Origin: Pseudaminobacter soli (ex Li et al. 2025) | Lineage (GTDB): Bacteria; Pseudomonadota; Alphaproteobacteria; Rhizobiales; Rhizobiaceae | Direction of reading: 5' to 3' | DNA length: 64,000 bases | NCBI RefSeq assembly: GCF_003012705.1 | Contig: NZ_PXYL01000001.1 | Location: forward strand, 434,001-498,000 | Shown here: positions 1 to 9,519 of the stretch, in pieces | Layout: each line of letters starts with the position of its first letter | How positions within the stretch are numbered: the first letter of the stretch is position 1 | The notes under the pieces: generated by a model | Seen by the model: the letters and a program-made list of their open reading frames with translations, nothing else | Databases searched by the model: none | Told to the model about the DNA's origin: nothing | Position numbers and translations under genes: made by a program

Positions 1-25
1 CTTTCCCCACCGGAACGAGTGATCA

Positions 26-1963
26 ATGACGTTCTCTGCCAAACAGACCGCAATTCTCCCCGCAGTGCTTTCCATGGTTCTGGCACTGCCCGTGCCGCAG
101 GCTTCGGCCCAAAACATTCTCGACATGATCTTTGGCGGTGGCCGCGTCCACCGATATGCGCCCGGCGAGTACGAGCGTTATGGAGAGTTTCCGCCGCCCC
201 CGCACCCGAACAGGATGGTGCGCCCGGATGGGGGTTGGTATCCTGTTCAAAAGCACAGCCGCAGGCCGGTCGAGCCGGCGGTCCAAAAGCCGATCGAAAA
301 GATCACCGGCCCGACCTACTACACCTATAAGGCCGATCCGCTCGTCCGCGTCGATTTCACTGCGCTGCAGGCCGGTGCGAAATCGGCGTCGCTGGACTCG
401 TCGCCTGTGACGACCGAGTTCCGTGAAGGCCTGTCGGGTCTGGCTGGGTTCGATCTCTACGCAGAAAAGGACGTGGCCGCGGCCCTGGTCGAGTACTACA
501 AGTCCAATCCGGAGTTCATCTGGGTCTCCGACGATGCTCCCACCAGTCGCGCACAGGATGCCATGCGCGTTCTTGGCAATGCCGGCAGCTTTGGCCTCGA
601 TGAGTCCGACTATGCGGTGGACGTCCCATCGGGACTCGAATCCGCCGACAATGCTTCGACGCGGCAGCGCGAGATGATGCGCTTCGAAATGGCGCTTTCC
701 GCTCGCGTGCTTCGCTATGTTCGGGATGCACAGAACGGGCGCGTCGATCCGAACCGGATTTCGGGCTATCACGATTTTCCGGCCAAGCCTTTGAACATGG
801 TTGGCGTGCTCAGGATATTGGGCCAGACCAACGATGCGCAGGCCTATATGGAATCGCGCCACCCGCAGAACGCCGAATTCCGGGCCCTGCGCGCCGAACT
901 CGAAGCGCTGAATGCGAGCATTGATGACGACATCGTCGTCGATCCCAAGCTCAAGCTGAAGCCTGGCCAGAGCAGCCCTGAATTTCCGAAGCTGCTGCGG
1001 TTGATCGTGCGTGACCACAGCGATCTGCTGAAGGACGAATACGCCCCGCTGGTTGAACGTCTCGGCCAAAGTGAAGTCTATGAGCAGGATCTCGTTCCGG
1101 TCATCAAGGCCGTGCAGAAGAAGATCGGGCTAAAGGCGGACGGCGTCATTGGTACGCACACCGTGCTCAGGCTTGCCGGCACGCCGAAGGCAGACCGTCT
1201 GCAGAAGGTGATATTCGCGCTCGAAGAAATGAGGTGGCTGCCGGCCGATCTCGGCAGCACGCGGGTGTTCATCAACCAGCCGGCTTTCACTGCGACCTAT
1301 ATCGAGAGCGACCAGGAAAAGCTGAAGATGCGCGTCATCATCGGCCGCCCGGAGAACCAGACGAGCTTTTTCTATGATGAGATCAAGCAGGTCGACTACA
1401 ACCCCTATTGGGGCGTGCCGCAGTCGATCATCGTCAACGAGATGCTGCCGCGCCTGCGCAACGATCCCGGCTATCTCGACCGTTCCGGCTATGAGGTGAC
1501 CGACGCCAAGGGCAAGCGCATTCCGTCCTCGGCCGTCGATTGGGGCCAGTACGGCTCGAAGATTCCCTTCAACGTCAGGCAGATTCCGAGCGAGGCCAAT
1601 GCGCTGGGCGAGCTGAAGATCCTGTTCCCCAATAAGCACGCCATCTACATGCACGACACGCCGCAGAAGGCGCTGTTCGATCGCGATTCGCGTGCCTTCA
1701 GCCATGGCTGTATCCGCCTCAAGGATCCGCGCGGAATGGCGGCCGCGGTGCTGGGCACCGATGTCGAGCACATCGCCAAGAAGCTCAAGGCCGGGCATTC
1801 ATCGGAAAAGGTGACGCGCGATATCCCGGTCTACATCGCCTACTTCACCGCCTGGCCTGAGGCTAATGGCAAGGTCGAGTATTTTAATGACGTCTACGAT
1901 CGCGACGGGCATCTGAAGCTGGCACTCGACAAGGTCGAGGCAGGGCGCAAGTCCAATATGTGA
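26..1963 (+). CDS. L,D-transpeptidase, YcbB/YkuD family
   Basis: Periplasmic peptidoglycan cross-linking enzyme that would form 3-3 (L,D) peptide bridges. The 645-residue product starts with a signal peptide (hydrophobic stretch to about residue 28, ending ASAQ). A peptidoglycan-binding-like helical region lies around residues 350-385 (KIGLKADGVIGTHT). The YkuD catalytic domain occupies about residues 410-590, with the invariant HD of MHDTPQKALF and the nucleophile motif SHGCIR near residue 560. Length and domain order match the large YcbB-type enzymes, not the short YkuD ones. ATG at 26 follows GGAACGAG. A strong terminator follows. Polar-growing Rhizobiales rely heavily on L,D-crosslinks, so this is likely a core wall enzyme; which paralogue it is cannot be told from sequence alone. 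Confidence 0.9.
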   Translation: MTFSAKQTAILPAVLSMVLALPVPQASAQNILDMIFGGGRVHRYAPGEYERYGEFPPPPHPNRMVRPDGGWYPVQKHSRRPVEPAVQKPIEKITGPTYYTYKADPLVRVDFTALQAGAKSASLDSSPVTTEFREGLSGLAGFDLYAEKDVAAALVEYYKSNPEFIWVSDDAPTSRAQDAMRVLGNAGSFGLDESDYAVDVPSGLESADNASTRQREMMRFEMALSARVLRYVRDAQNGRVDPNRISGYHDFPAKPLNMVGVLRILGQTNDAQAYMESRHPQNAEFRALRAELEALNASIDDDIVVDPKLKLKPGQSSPEFPKLLRLIVRDHSDLLKDEYAPLVERLGQSEVYEQDLVPVIKAVQKKIGLKADGVIGTHTVLRLAGTPKADRLQKVIFALEEMRWLPADLGSTRVFINQPAFTATYIESDQEKLKMRVIIGRPENQTSFFYDEIKQVDYNPYWGVPQSIIVNEMLPRLRNDPGYLDRSGYEVTDAKGKRIPSSAVDWGQYGSKIPFNVRQIPSEANALGELKILFPNKHAIYMHDTPQKALFDRDSRAFSHGCIRLKDPRGMAAAVLGTDVEHIAKKLKAGHSSEKVTRDIPVYIAYFTAWPEANGKVEYFNDVYDRDGHLKLALDKVEAGRKSNM

Positions 1964-1990
1964 CGGATCTGACGTATGTGATGCAAAAAT

Positions 1991-2019
1991 CGGCCGGTGA
2001 TTCACCGGCCGTTTTTTTT
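1991..2019 (+). terminator. Rho-independent terminator after the L,D-transpeptidase gene
   Basis: A 9-bp stem (CGGCCGGTG / CACCGGCCG) with loop ATT is followed by eight T. The T run continues directly into nine G, giving a T8G9 homopolymer junction. Confidence 0.85.
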
Positions 2020-2149
2020 GGGGGGGGGCGCACGACCATGCCGCCCGACGCGCGTCTGCGCACGGACGATATTCTACGATTTTCAAGGAATGCTTACGGT
2101 CCGGCAGGGCGTTGGCGCGCTGCAAGGACAATATTTTGGTCGAGGAGAA

Positions 2150-2224
2150 TGGTGGGCGATGTAGGGATTGAACCTACGACCCCACCCGTGTGAAGGGTGT
2201 GCTCTCCCGCTGAGCTAATCGCCC
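2150..2224 (-). tRNA. tRNA-Val (anticodon CAC)
   Basis: On the minus strand the sequence begins GGGCGATTAGCTCAG and ends in an encoded CCA (TGG at 2150-2152). The acceptor arms GGGCGAT/ATCGCCC pair perfectly. The anticodon loop TTCACAC between CACCC and GGGTG gives CAC, reading GUG valine codons. The T-loop GGTTCAATCC is canonical. It sits between the convergent L,D-transpeptidase terminator and gph. Confidence 0.95.
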
Positions 2225-2291
2225 GCTCATCGCCCGAAGGCAAAGCGTGCGGCGATATAGGAGACCACCACACCCGAAGTCAAGCCACCGA

Positions 2292-2981
2292 TTACGCTCT
2301 TGCAACGGCAATTAGCGCTTCTGCGAGGCTGACGGTCAATTCGTCATAGTGGGAAATGACTTTCGAGGGCTCGAATTCGCGCACATGGCGGTCGGTATAG
2401 CCGAAATCGACCGCGACGACGGGAATGCCGGCTGCCTTGGCGGTGTCGATGTCGGTTTGCGAATCACCAACCATCACGGCCCTGTCGCGATGGCCGCCGG
2501 CCATTGCGATGGTTTCGACAAGATGACGAGGGTCGGGCTTGCGGAAGGCAAAGGTGTCCTGGCCGCAGATCGCGGCAAACCGGCGGTCGAGATCCAGGGC
2601 CTCCAGAAGCTTACGGGCAAAGAATTCGGTCTTGTTCGTGCAAACGGCCAGCAGGAAGCCCGCGGAGGAGAAGCGGTCCAATGCCGCGATCACGCCCGCA
2701 TAAGGCTGGGAGCGGCCAGGCATGTTCTCGCCGTAGTGGTCGAGAAATAGGGTATAGAGCCGGTCGTGTTCGTCCGAGGGCAGGGTTTTCCGCTGCGCGG
2801 CATAGGCGCGTTCGATCATCACGCGGCCGCCCTGGCCGGCGAGACTGCGAAAGCCGAAGGCGTTGGTATGTGGAATGCCGCCCGCGGCGAGGCTGTGGTT
2901 GAGGCTGTCGAGCAGGTCCGGCGCCGTATCGATCAATGTTCCGTCGAGGTCGAATACGATGATCGGTCGGCTCATGGGCAT
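2292..2981 (-). CDS. gph: Phosphoglycolate phosphatase (HAD family)
   Basis: Cytosolic HAD hydrolase that dephosphorylates 2-phosphoglycolate, a salvage step for DNA-repair and oxygenation by-products. The HAD motifs are in order: [13 protein letters not shown] (residues 9-21, both catalytic Asp), the CTNKTE Thr motif near residue 115, and the [10 protein letters not shown] acidic motif near residue 170. Length (229 aa) and the helical cap fit Gph rather than other HAD phosphatases, but substrate choice inside the family is hard to prove. Two ATGs six bases apart (2981, 2975) are both possible. It diverges from rpiA with about 160 bp between them. Confidence 0.85.
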   Translation of the reverse strand: MPMSRPIIVFDLDGTLIDTAPDLLDSLNHSLAAGGIPHTNAFGFRSLAGQGGRVMIERAYAAQRKTLPSDEHDRLYTLFLDHYGENMPGRSQPYAGVIAALDRFSSAGFLLAVCTNKTEFFARKLLEALDLDRRFAAICGQDTFAFRKPDPRHLVETIAMAGGHRDRAVMVGDSQTDIDTAKAAGIPVVAVDFGYTDRHVREFEPSKVISHYDELTVSLAEALIAVARA

Positions 2982-3140
2982 GTCCTCTTGTCTCGTTGGC
3001 GGGGCTTTGATTCGCGCATAGCCTGCGCACCCTTACGGCGCAAGCGTCGGTGGTTGGGCCTGGGCGGTAGAAAGCCTTTGCCGCATGGCCTAAAAATGAT
3101 AGGAGCGCTGCCGAACAAGAGGGTGGCCTGGACGACTCCG

Positions 3141-3839
3141 ATGGATGCACGAGCTTTGAAGATTGAAGCCGCCCGCGTGGCACTTGGCTACGTAGAGGAC
3201 GGCGCACGGCTGGGGATCGGAACCGGTTCGACGGCCGAGGAATTCGTCCGGCTGCTTGCCGAAAAGGTCGCAGGCGGCTTGAAGGTGATTGGCGTGCCGA
3301 CGTCCGAGCGGACGGCAGCACTTTGCGTTGAGCTTGGCGTGCCGCTGTCCACGTTGGACGAGACGCCGGAACTCGACCTGACAATCGACGGCGCCGACGA
3401 GATCGACCCGCAGCTTTCGCTGATCAAGGGCGGCGGCGGAGCGCTGCTGCGCGAAAAAATCGTGGCAGCCGCCTCCAGCAAGATGATCGTGATCGCCGAT
3501 CAGTCCAAGATGGTGGAAACACTCGGCAAGTTTCCTCTGCCCATCGAAGTCAACAAGTTTGGTCTGAAAGCGACCGAGCTTGCCATCGCCGCAGTGGCCA
3601 CTGAACTTGGCCTGTCCGGTCCCCTGACATTGCGGATGACGAACGGCACGCCGTTTGTTACAGACGGTGGACATTTCATTCTTGATGCATCTTTTGGCCG
3701 CATTCCCGATCCAAGAGCGCTATCAAATGGTCTTTTCGCCGTTCCGGGGGTTGTCGAACACGGCCTGTTCCTCGGCTTGGCGCAAGCTGCCATTATTGCG
3801 AGCGCCGACGGTGTCAGAACGGTCCATGCGACCCGATAA
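3141..3839 (+). CDS. rpiA: Ribose-5-phosphate isomerase A
   Basis: Interconverts ribose 5-phosphate and ribulose 5-phosphate in the pentose phosphate pathway. The family motifs are visible: [12 protein letters not shown] near the N-terminus (phosphate binding), the [11 protein letters not shown] loop with catalytic Asp residues, and [14 protein letters not shown] with catalytic Glu/Lys. The open frame extends upstream to 2766, but homology begins at [12 protein letters not shown], so ATG 3141 is chosen (232 aa, the normal RpiA size). No strong Shine-Dalgarno is visible at that ATG. A DUF2059 gene follows after 18 bp and may be cotranscribed. Confidence 0.93.
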   Translation: MDARALKIEAARVALGYVEDGARLGIGTGSTAEEFVRLLAEKVAGGLKVIGVPTSERTAALCVELGVPLSTLDETPELDLTIDGADEIDPQLSLIKGGGGALLREKIVAAASSKMIVIADQSKMVETLGKFPLPIEVNKFGLKATELAIAAVATELGLSGPLTLRMTNGTPFVTDGGHFILDASFGRIPDPRALSNGLFAVPGVVEHGLFLGLAQAAIIASADGVRTVHATR

Positions 3840-3857
3840 ACAGGAGTTCTATCCATC

Positions 3858-4439
3858 ATGAAATTGGTCCATCGCGTTCGCCGTTTCTCCGCCATGGTGG
3901 CGGCGTCGGCTGTTCTTGCAGTCGCAGCTCCGGCATTTGCGCAGGACATCTCCGACGCGCACCTGAAGGCAGCGCGCGACGCGGTTGCCGCCATCAGGGC
4001 AACCGACTTCTACGATGGAATCCTGCCGCAGGCCGCTGCCGCGCTGAAGGGGCAGATGATCGACAAGAACCCGGACCTGCAGGAGGTCATCACCTCGACC
4101 GTCGACGACACGGCGCTGAAGCTCGCCGGCCGCCGCGCCGACCTGGAGAAGGAGGCCGCGCTGGCCTATGCTCGGGTGTTCTCCGAGGAGGATCTCAAGG
4201 CCATCGCCGCTTTCTACAACTCGCCGGCCGGCAAGAAGCTTCTTCAGGACGGCCCGATCGTGACGCGTGAAGCGGCCAAGGCGGCCGACATCTGGCAGCG
4301 CGGCATTGCGCGCGACCTCGCCGAACAGGCCGCGACCACCCTCGAGGCGACCCTGAAGGAAAAGGGCCTGATCCCCAAGCCGGGCGCTACCGATGCCGCC
4401 GAGCCCGCCCCGCAGGGCGAAGCCGCACCGGCCAATTGA
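3858..4439 (+). CDS. Secreted DUF2059 domain protein
   Basis: Exported protein of 193 aa with a clear signal peptide (MKLVHRVRRF, hydrophobic core, cleavage after APAFA). The mature part is helical and carries the DUF2059 signature around EEDLKAIAAFYNSPAGKKLL, followed by an acidic, Pro/Ala-rich tail. The family's molecular function is unknown; members are periplasmic and common in Rhizobiales. AGGAG lies 9 bp before the ATG. The gene is 18 bp downstream of rpiA, likely in the same transcript, and ends at a strong terminator. Confidence 0.85.
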   Translation: MKLVHRVRRFSAMVAASAVLAVAAPAFAQDISDAHLKAARDAVAAIRATDFYDGILPQAAAALKGQMIDKNPDLQEVITSTVDDTALKLAGRRADLEKEAALAYARVFSEEDLKAIAAFYNSPAGKKLLQDGPIVTREAAKAADIWQRGIARDLAEQAATTLEATLKEKGLIPKPGATDAAEPAPQGEAAPAN

Positions 4440-4472
4440 TCGCGAGCGTTCGCATCACCATATCTTTCGAAG

Positions 4473-4499
4473 AGCCCGGGTTGCCCGGGCTTTTCTTTT
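4473..4499 (+). terminator. Terminator after rpiA-DUF2059
   Basis: An 8-bp stem AGCCCGGG / CCCGGGCT with a TTG loop is followed by TTTTCTTTT. Confidence 0.85.
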
Positions 4500-4587
4500 G
4501 GTGAATTGGCCTTCGGTCGAACAGACGGTTCAATCTGGCTGCAAAACGCTCTAACTGTCCTCTGCCCGCCAACGGAGAAAAGGAATC

Positions 4588-5979
4588 ATGACTGCATACG
4601 ACTACGATCTCTTTGTCATTGGCGGCGGCTCGGGCGGCGTTCGTGCGGCGCGCGTGGCGGCCTCGATGGGCAAGCGGGTGGCTATCGCCGAAGAATTCCG
4701 CTTCGGCGGCACTTGCGTGATCCGCGGCTGCGTGCCCAAGAAGCTCTATGTCTATGCGTCCCAGTTTCCCGAGCAGTTCGAGGATGCGGCCGGCTATGGC
4801 TGGACCGTGCCGGAAGCCAGCTTCGACTGGCGCAAGCTGGTTGAGAACAAGGAGCGCGAGATCTCGCGGCTGGAAGGCCTTTACCAGAAGGGCGTCGCCG
4901 GCAATGGCGGCGAGACTTTGCATACCCGCGCGACGCTGGTCGACAGACATACGATCAGGCTCGAGGGGGAGAACCGCACCGTCACTGCCGATCAGATCAT
5001 GATTGCCACCGGCGGACGGCCGAACCCGCATACGGCGCTGCCGGGGCACGAGTATTGCATTTTCTCCGACGAGGCCTTCGACCTGCCGGAATTGCCGAAA
5101 TCCATTGTGATTGCGGGCGGCGGCTATATTGCGGTCGAGTTCGCCAACATTTTCCACGGCCTCGGCGTCGAGACGACGCTGATCTATCGCGGCAAGGAGA
5201 TCTTGAGCCGTTTCGACATGGATCTGCGGCACATGCTGCATGAGACCATGGAGAAGAAGGGCATCCGGATCATGCTGCACACGGTCTTCGAGAAGATCGA
5301 GAAGCGTGCCGATGGGCGCCTTGATGCACACGTCACCGGCGGCGAGGTTTTGACGGCCGATCAGATGATGCTCGCCATCGGCCGAATCCCGAACACGGAA
5401 GATCTCGGCCTGGAAAAGGTCGGGGTCGAAATGGGCAAGATGGGCGAGATCATCGTCGATGATTATTCGCGCACCAGCGTCGACAACATCTGGGCGATCG
5501 GAGACGTCACCAATCGCATCCAGTTGACCCCCGTGGCCATCCACGAGGCGATGTGCTTCATCGAGACTGCCTACAAGAACAATCCGACCAAGCCCGATCA
5601 CGATTGCATTGCGACGGCGGTGTTCTCGCAGCCGGAAATCGGCACGGTCGGCCTGTCGGAAGACGACGCTTCCAAGCGCTTCGCCAATCTCGAAATCTAT
5701 CGCGCCACCTTCCGGCCGATGCGGCATACGCTGTCGGGTCGGCAGGAGAAGATGCTGATGAAGCTGGTGGTCGATGCGGATACCCGACGGGTGCTTGGCG
5801 CCCATGTTCTGGGCCCGGATGCCGGCGAAATGGCGCAGCTTCTCGGCATTCCTCTGAAGGCCGGCCTCACCAAGGACGACTTCGACCGCACCATGGCGGT
5901 CCATCCCACCGCCGCCGAAGAACTGGTGACGATGTACAAGCCGAGTTATCTGGTGAGAAACGGCCAGCGGGTCGAATAG
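4588..5979 (+). CDS. gor: Glutathione-disulfide reductase
   Basis: NADPH-dependent flavoenzyme that regenerates glutathione from its disulfide in the cytosol. The 463-aa protein shows the FAD-binding motif IGGGSGGVRAA at the N-terminus, the redox-active disulfide GGTCVIRGCVPKKL (two Cys five apart), the NADPH-binding GGGYIAVEF around residue 177, the second FAD motif AIGDVTNRIQLTPVA, and the dimer-interface catalytic motif VHPTAAEE near the C-terminus. The GxGxxA-type NADP motif followed by YRGKEILSRFD suits NADPH. A clear GGAGAAAAGG ribosome site precedes the ATG. The GFA-family protein at 9 kb is another gene with a possible glutathione link. Confidence 0.95.
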   Translation: MTAYDYDLFVIGGGSGGVRAARVAASMGKRVAIAEEFRFGGTCVIRGCVPKKLYVYASQFPEQFEDAAGYGWTVPEASFDWRKLVENKEREISRLEGLYQKGVAGNGGETLHTRATLVDRHTIRLEGENRTVTADQIMIATGGRPNPHTALPGHEYCIFSDEAFDLPELPKSIVIAGGGYIAVEFANIFHGLGVETTLIYRGKEILSRFDMDLRHMLHETMEKKGIRIMLHTVFEKIEKRADGRLDAHVTGGEVLTADQMMLAIGRIPNTEDLGLEKVGVEMGKMGEIIVDDYSRTSVDNIWAIGDVTNRIQLTPVAIHEAMCFIETAYKNNPTKPDHDCIATAVFSQPEIGTVGLSEDDASKRFANLEIYRATFRPMRHTLSGRQEKMLMKLVVDADTRRVLGAHVLGPDAGEMAQLLGIPLKAGLTKDDFDRTMAVHPTAAEELVTMYKPSYLVRNGQRVE

Positions 5980-6119
5980 GGAACCTTGAACGCGTTCGCT
6001 TTCGACCCAAATGCGGGGTAGAATAGGTATCCGGCTTCCTGTATAGGGGCCTGTCCCCGAAAATGCGGGAGTTTTAGCCGGGCAGTTTTCTGCCTTGAGA
6101 TTAAGTATTGGGTGCAACG

Positions 6120-7493
6120 ATGACGAAATGGTCCCCGAAGTCCTGGCGCAACAAGCCGATCCAGCAGGTTCCTGCCTATCCGGATCAGGCTGCGCTGTTT
6201 GAAACCGAGGCCCGTCTTGCATCCTTTCCGCCGCTGGTTTTTGCAGGTGAAGCACGCAAGCTGAAGAAGCAGCTTGCGGCCGTTGCGAATGGCGAGGCGT
6301 TCCTGCTGCAGGGCGGCGACTGCGCCGAAAGCTTCGCCGAGCACGGCGCGGACAATATCCGCGACTTCTTCCGCGTCTTCCTGCAGATGTCGGTCGTGCT
6401 GACATTTGCCGGTGCGCAGCCGGTGGTGAAGGTCGGCCGCATCGCCGGCCAGTTCGCCAAGCCGCGCTCGTCGGACAACGAGACGCGCGATGGCGTGACC
6501 CTGCCGAGCTACCGCGGCGACATCATCAATGGCATCGACTTCGACGAGAAGTCGCGCGTGCCGGATCCGGCGCGGCAGGAAATGGCTTACCGCCAGTCGG
6601 CTGCCACGCTCAACCTTCTGCGCGCTTTCGCCCAGGGCGGCTACGCCAGCCTGGAGAACGTGCATCGCTGGATGCTCGGGTTCGTTTCCGACAGCCCGCA
6701 GGGCGAGCGCTATGAGGCGCTGGCCAATCGCATCACCGAAACGATGAATTTCATGAGTGCGGTCGGCATTACGTCGGAGAACAATTTCGCGCTGCGCGAG
6801 ACCGATTTCTACACCAGCCACGAGGCTCTGCTGCTCGGCTACGAGGAGGCGCTGACCCGCGTCGACTCGACGTCTGGCGACTGGTACGCCACCTCGGGCC
6901 ATATGATCTGGATCGGCGACCGTACGCGTCAGTCCGATCACGCTCATGTGGAGTACTGCCGCGGCATCAAGAACCCGCTCGGCCTGAAGTGCGGTCCGTC
7001 GCTGACGCCGGATGGCCTGCTGGAACTGATCGATCTGCTGAACCCGGAGAACGAGCCGGGCCGTCTGACACTGATCGCGCGCTTCGGCGCCGACAAGGTG
7101 GGCGATCACCTTCCGAAGCTGGTGCGCGCGGTGCAGAAGGAAGGCCGCAAGGTCGTCTGGTCCTGCGATCCGATGCATGGCAACACCGTCACGGCTGCCG
7201 GCTACAAGACGCGTCCGTTCGACCGCATCCTGGGCGAAGTTCAGAGCTTCTTCGATGTCCATGCGGCTGAAGGCACGCATGCCGGCGGCATCCATGTCGA
7301 GATGACCGGCAAGAACGTGACCGAGTGCACGGGCGGTGCGCGCGCGATCCGCGACGACGAGCTGCAGGATCGCTACCACACGCATTGCGACCCGCGCCTC
7401 AATGCCGATCAGGCGATCGAACTGGCTTTCCTGGTGTCGGAGCTGCTGAAGAAGGGCGCCGACCGCAACCAGAAGAAGGTCGCGAACGCCTAA
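6120..7493 (+). CDS. aroG: 3-deoxy-7-phosphoheptulonate synthase, class II
   Basis: First enzyme of the shikimate pathway, condensing phosphoenolpyruvate with erythrose 4-phosphate. This is the plant-like class II (AroAII) fold, unrelated in length to the 350-aa E. coli enzymes: about 457 aa, with signature segments [10 protein letters not shown] (metal-binding Cys), [32 protein letters not shown] and [14 protein letters not shown]. An upstream in-frame TTG (6108) exists, but ATG 6120 ([10 protein letters not shown]) matches the family start. A terminator shared with the convergent diguanylate cyclase gene follows. Confidence 0.94.
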   Translation: MTKWSPKSWRNKPIQQVPAYPDQAALFETEARLASFPPLVFAGEARKLKKQLAAVANGEAFLLQGGDCAESFAEHGADNIRDFFRVFLQMSVVLTFAGAQPVVKVGRIAGQFAKPRSSDNETRDGVTLPSYRGDIINGIDFDEKSRVPDPARQEMAYRQSAATLNLLRAFAQGGYASLENVHRWMLGFVSDSPQGERYEALANRITETMNFMSAVGITSENNFALRETDFYTSHEALLLGYEEALTRVDSTSGDWYATSGHMIWIGDRTRQSDHAHVEYCRGIKNPLGLKCGPSLTPDGLLELIDLLNPENEPGRLTLIARFGADKVGDHLPKLVRAVQKEGRKVVWSCDPMHGNTVTAAGYKTRPFDRILGEVQSFFDVHAAEGTHAGGIHVEMTGKNVTECTGGARAIRDDELQDRYHTHCDPRLNADQAIELAFLVSELLKKGADRNQKKVANA

Positions 7494-7515
7494 AAGGTCG
7501 TTCGACTCCGAAAAC

Positions 7516-7552
7516 AAAAAGGGCGCCGGAATTTCCGGCGCCCTTTTGTTTT
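7516..7552. terminator. Bidirectional terminator between aroG and the GGDEF gene
   Basis: A long stem GGGCGCCGGAA / TTCCGGCGCCC is flanked by an A run on the left and a T run on the right, so a U-tract is available on both strands. It lies between two convergent genes. Confidence 0.85.
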
Positions 7553-7578
7553 GTCTGCAATTTGGGTCGGAACGCCGA

Positions 7579-8649
7579 CTAATCCTTGCGATAAAGCATC
7601 CAGTTCTTCCCCGAGCGCGCGGAAATATCGGAAAAACGGGTCACGCGATTGCGGCCGTCGATCTTCGAGCGATAGAGGGCGCGATCGGCTTTGGTGTAGA
7701 GGTCTTCGGCGCTTTCGGCTTCGGACGCCATGCAGATGCCCATCGACACCGTAACCGGCCCATAATTCACGCTCGGCTGTCCCCCGCAGAACTGGGTCTG
7801 CTCGATCAGGAGGCGGATGTGATCGGCAATCTCATGTGCCGATTGTTCGCTGACGCCGTCCACGACCAAGACGAATTCCTCGCCGCCAGTCCTGGCGACG
7901 AACATGTTGTCGCTGACGCTGGTGCGGAAAATGTCGGCGATGATCTTCAGGATCTTGTCGCCAACGGGATGACCATAACGGTCATTGATCTCCTTGAAGC
8001 GATCGATGTCGGCCAGGATCAACCCCTTGAACACGATGCCGTTGCTGCTGTTGTAGATCGCGGCCAGTTCCTTGTCGAAGGCGCGACGGTTCCACAAATG
8101 CGTGAGCGGATCGGTGTCGGCCAGCCGCTTGTATTCCTCGAGCTTCGATTTGACGCTTTCCAGTTCGGTCGATTTCTCGTCCAGCGTCTGCGCCACCTGC
8201 CGGCCATGGTCGATCGTCGAATTCGTCGCCATCGACATGGCGGTGGCGATCTTCTGAAGCAGTTCCTTACTGAGCAGGTCCCTGTTGTTCAGGCCGCTCG
8301 AGGTCTGGTCGAGGATCTGGCCGTACCTCTCGAGATGAGTGCGTTCGTTGCGCAGGAGACGGGCGACGTCTTCCAACTCCTGGGCGATGACCTCGCGTGC
8401 CTTTTCGACGACGGTCTGGTGGTGATTCTGGGCAAAGTACTTTTGGCCGATCTGGTCCAGCCGCTCCTGCGTCGGGCGATTGCCAAGTTCGATGACCTCG
8501 AGGCTGAGCATCGGATTGGTACCCGAAAGCGCCTCATAGAATATTTCATAGTTGCGCGGCAGGCCCATCACGCCCATCTGGCGCATCGTCGCGACTACGG
8601 TGCTGGTAAGATCGTTGCCGGATTCACCCGGGGCGACAGCAGGCTGCAT
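7579..8649 (-). CDS. GGDEF diguanylate cyclase
   Basis: Predicted synthesis of cyclic di-GMP from two GTP. The 356-aa protein has no evident membrane segment. Residues 1-185 are mainly helical, with a coiled stretch (EKSTELESVKSKLEEYKRLA) leading into the GGDEF domain (about 190-345). The active-site motif is GGEEF (ARTGGEEFVLV), and DIDRFKEINDRYGH provides the metal-binding Asp. The four residues occupying the inhibitory I-site position (SDNM, five before GGEEF) are not RxxD, so product inhibition through that site is unlikely. No EAL domain is present. The N-terminal domain may be a sensor of unknown type. Confidence 0.9.
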   Translation of the reverse strand: MQPAVAPGESGNDLTSTVVATMRQMGVMGLPRNYEIFYEALSGTNPMLSLEVIELGNRPTQERLDQIGQKYFAQNHHQTVVEKAREVIAQELEDVARLLRNERTHLERYGQILDQTSSGLNNRDLLSKELLQKIATAMSMATNSTIDHGRQVAQTLDEKSTELESVKSKLEEYKRLADTDPLTHLWNRRAFDKELAAIYNSSNGIVFKGLILADIDRFKEINDRYGHPVGDKILKIIADIFRTSVSDNMFVARTGGEEFVLVVDGVSEQSAHEIADHIRLLIEQTQFCGGQPSVNYGPVTVSMGICMASEAESAEDLYTKADRALYRSKIDGRNRVTRFSDISARSGKNWMLYRKD

Positions 8650-8995
8650 ACTTGCTCCACTCTACATTGGAGCCGCCGGAGCGGCTCCGCTGCCAATGTC
8701 CGAACGCGCGATGATCGAGACATCCATTGATGGGTGGACCCTGCCCGTGGCAAGAGACGGCCCCCACCTTGCGGTCTCTTTGCACATTTAATTTAGATGC
8801 GATGGAGATAAACTTTCCTTAATTTTCGAAGCAAGTGCATTCTTTCATGTATTTTTTGAAAAGCTTTTTCGAAAGTTAGATAGTTACATCAGCAACAATG
8901 AACGTCCTCGACGATGTCGCATAGACGAAAGCATCGGGGAGTTGCTTGTAGTTAGTTTCTTGTCGCCCGTGTGACGTGGCGCCAGGAGACGAGAT
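8650..8995. other. Intergenic region between divergent GGDEF and GFA genes
   Basis: About 346 bp without a supportable gene. The stretch 8790-8880 is markedly AT-richer than the surroundings and probably holds the promoters of both divergent genes, but no motif is strong enough to call. Confidence 0.4.
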
Positions 8996-9415
8996 ATGAG
9001 CGAGCGGAAAACAGGTTCTTGCGGCTGCGGTGCTGTTCGATTCACGACATCCGGCCCGTTGCGAGGCGTCGTCTATTGTCACTGCTCGCAGTGCCGCAAA
9101 CAAAGCGGTCACTTCTTCGCGGCGACGAATGTCGCAGACTCCGATATCGAGATCAAAGGCGCCGAGAACATCACCTGGTACAGCGGCTCGGAAGTCGCCC
9201 GCAGGGGATTTTGCCGGGTCTGCGGCTCGGCGCTGTTCTGGAAGCATGACGAGCTGGATACGATTTCAGTCCTGGCGGGGGCCTTCGACACGCCCAGTGG
9301 GCTCGTTGCCGACAGCCATATCTTCCTGGCCGACAAGGGCGACTACTACGAGATTGACGATGGCCTGCCGCAATTTGCGACATCTGCGCCATCGGTGAAA
9401 GTCGCCGGCGATTGA
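8996..9415 (+). CDS. GFA/CENP-V family zinc protein
   Basis: Small (139 aa) member of the glutathione-dependent formaldehyde-activating (GFA) fold. The zinc-ligand cysteines are all present: GSCGCGAVRF (CxC), YCHCSQCRKQSG (CxCxxC) and FCRVCGSALFW (CxxC). True Gfa activity on S-hydroxymethylglutathione has been shown for few members and most paralogues are uncharacterised, so only the family is called. GAGACGAG lies just before the ATG. The DODA-type dioxygenase gene follows after about 100 bp on the same strand. Confidence 0.85.
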   Translation: MSERKTGSCGCGAVRFTTSGPLRGVVYCHCSQCRKQSGHFFAATNVADSDIEIKGAENITWYSGSEVARRGFCRVCGSALFWKHDELDTISVLAGAFDTPSGLVADSHIFLADKGDYYEIDDGLPQFATSAPSVKVAGD

Positions 9416-9519
9416 ACGCCGCTGCGGCGAGCGTTGCCGTTTGCTGAACGGTTCGTTGCGGAGTGGCGATCTGACTCGAACGCTGGATCGCGCGTATATT
9501 GTGGTCAAGGAGAACCTCC

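Noticed and set aside
5980-6119. A possible leader or riboswitch before aroG.
   Set aside because: No conserved aptamer core or Trp/Phe/Tyr-rich leader peptide could be seen; ordinary intergenic sequence.
5946-7517. A 523-codon minus-strand frame opposite aroG, and similar long shadows opposite the L,D-transpeptidase, nadE, mlaD and lon.
   Set aside because: Antisense artefacts of GC-rich coding sequence; the sense genes carry clear catalytic motifs.
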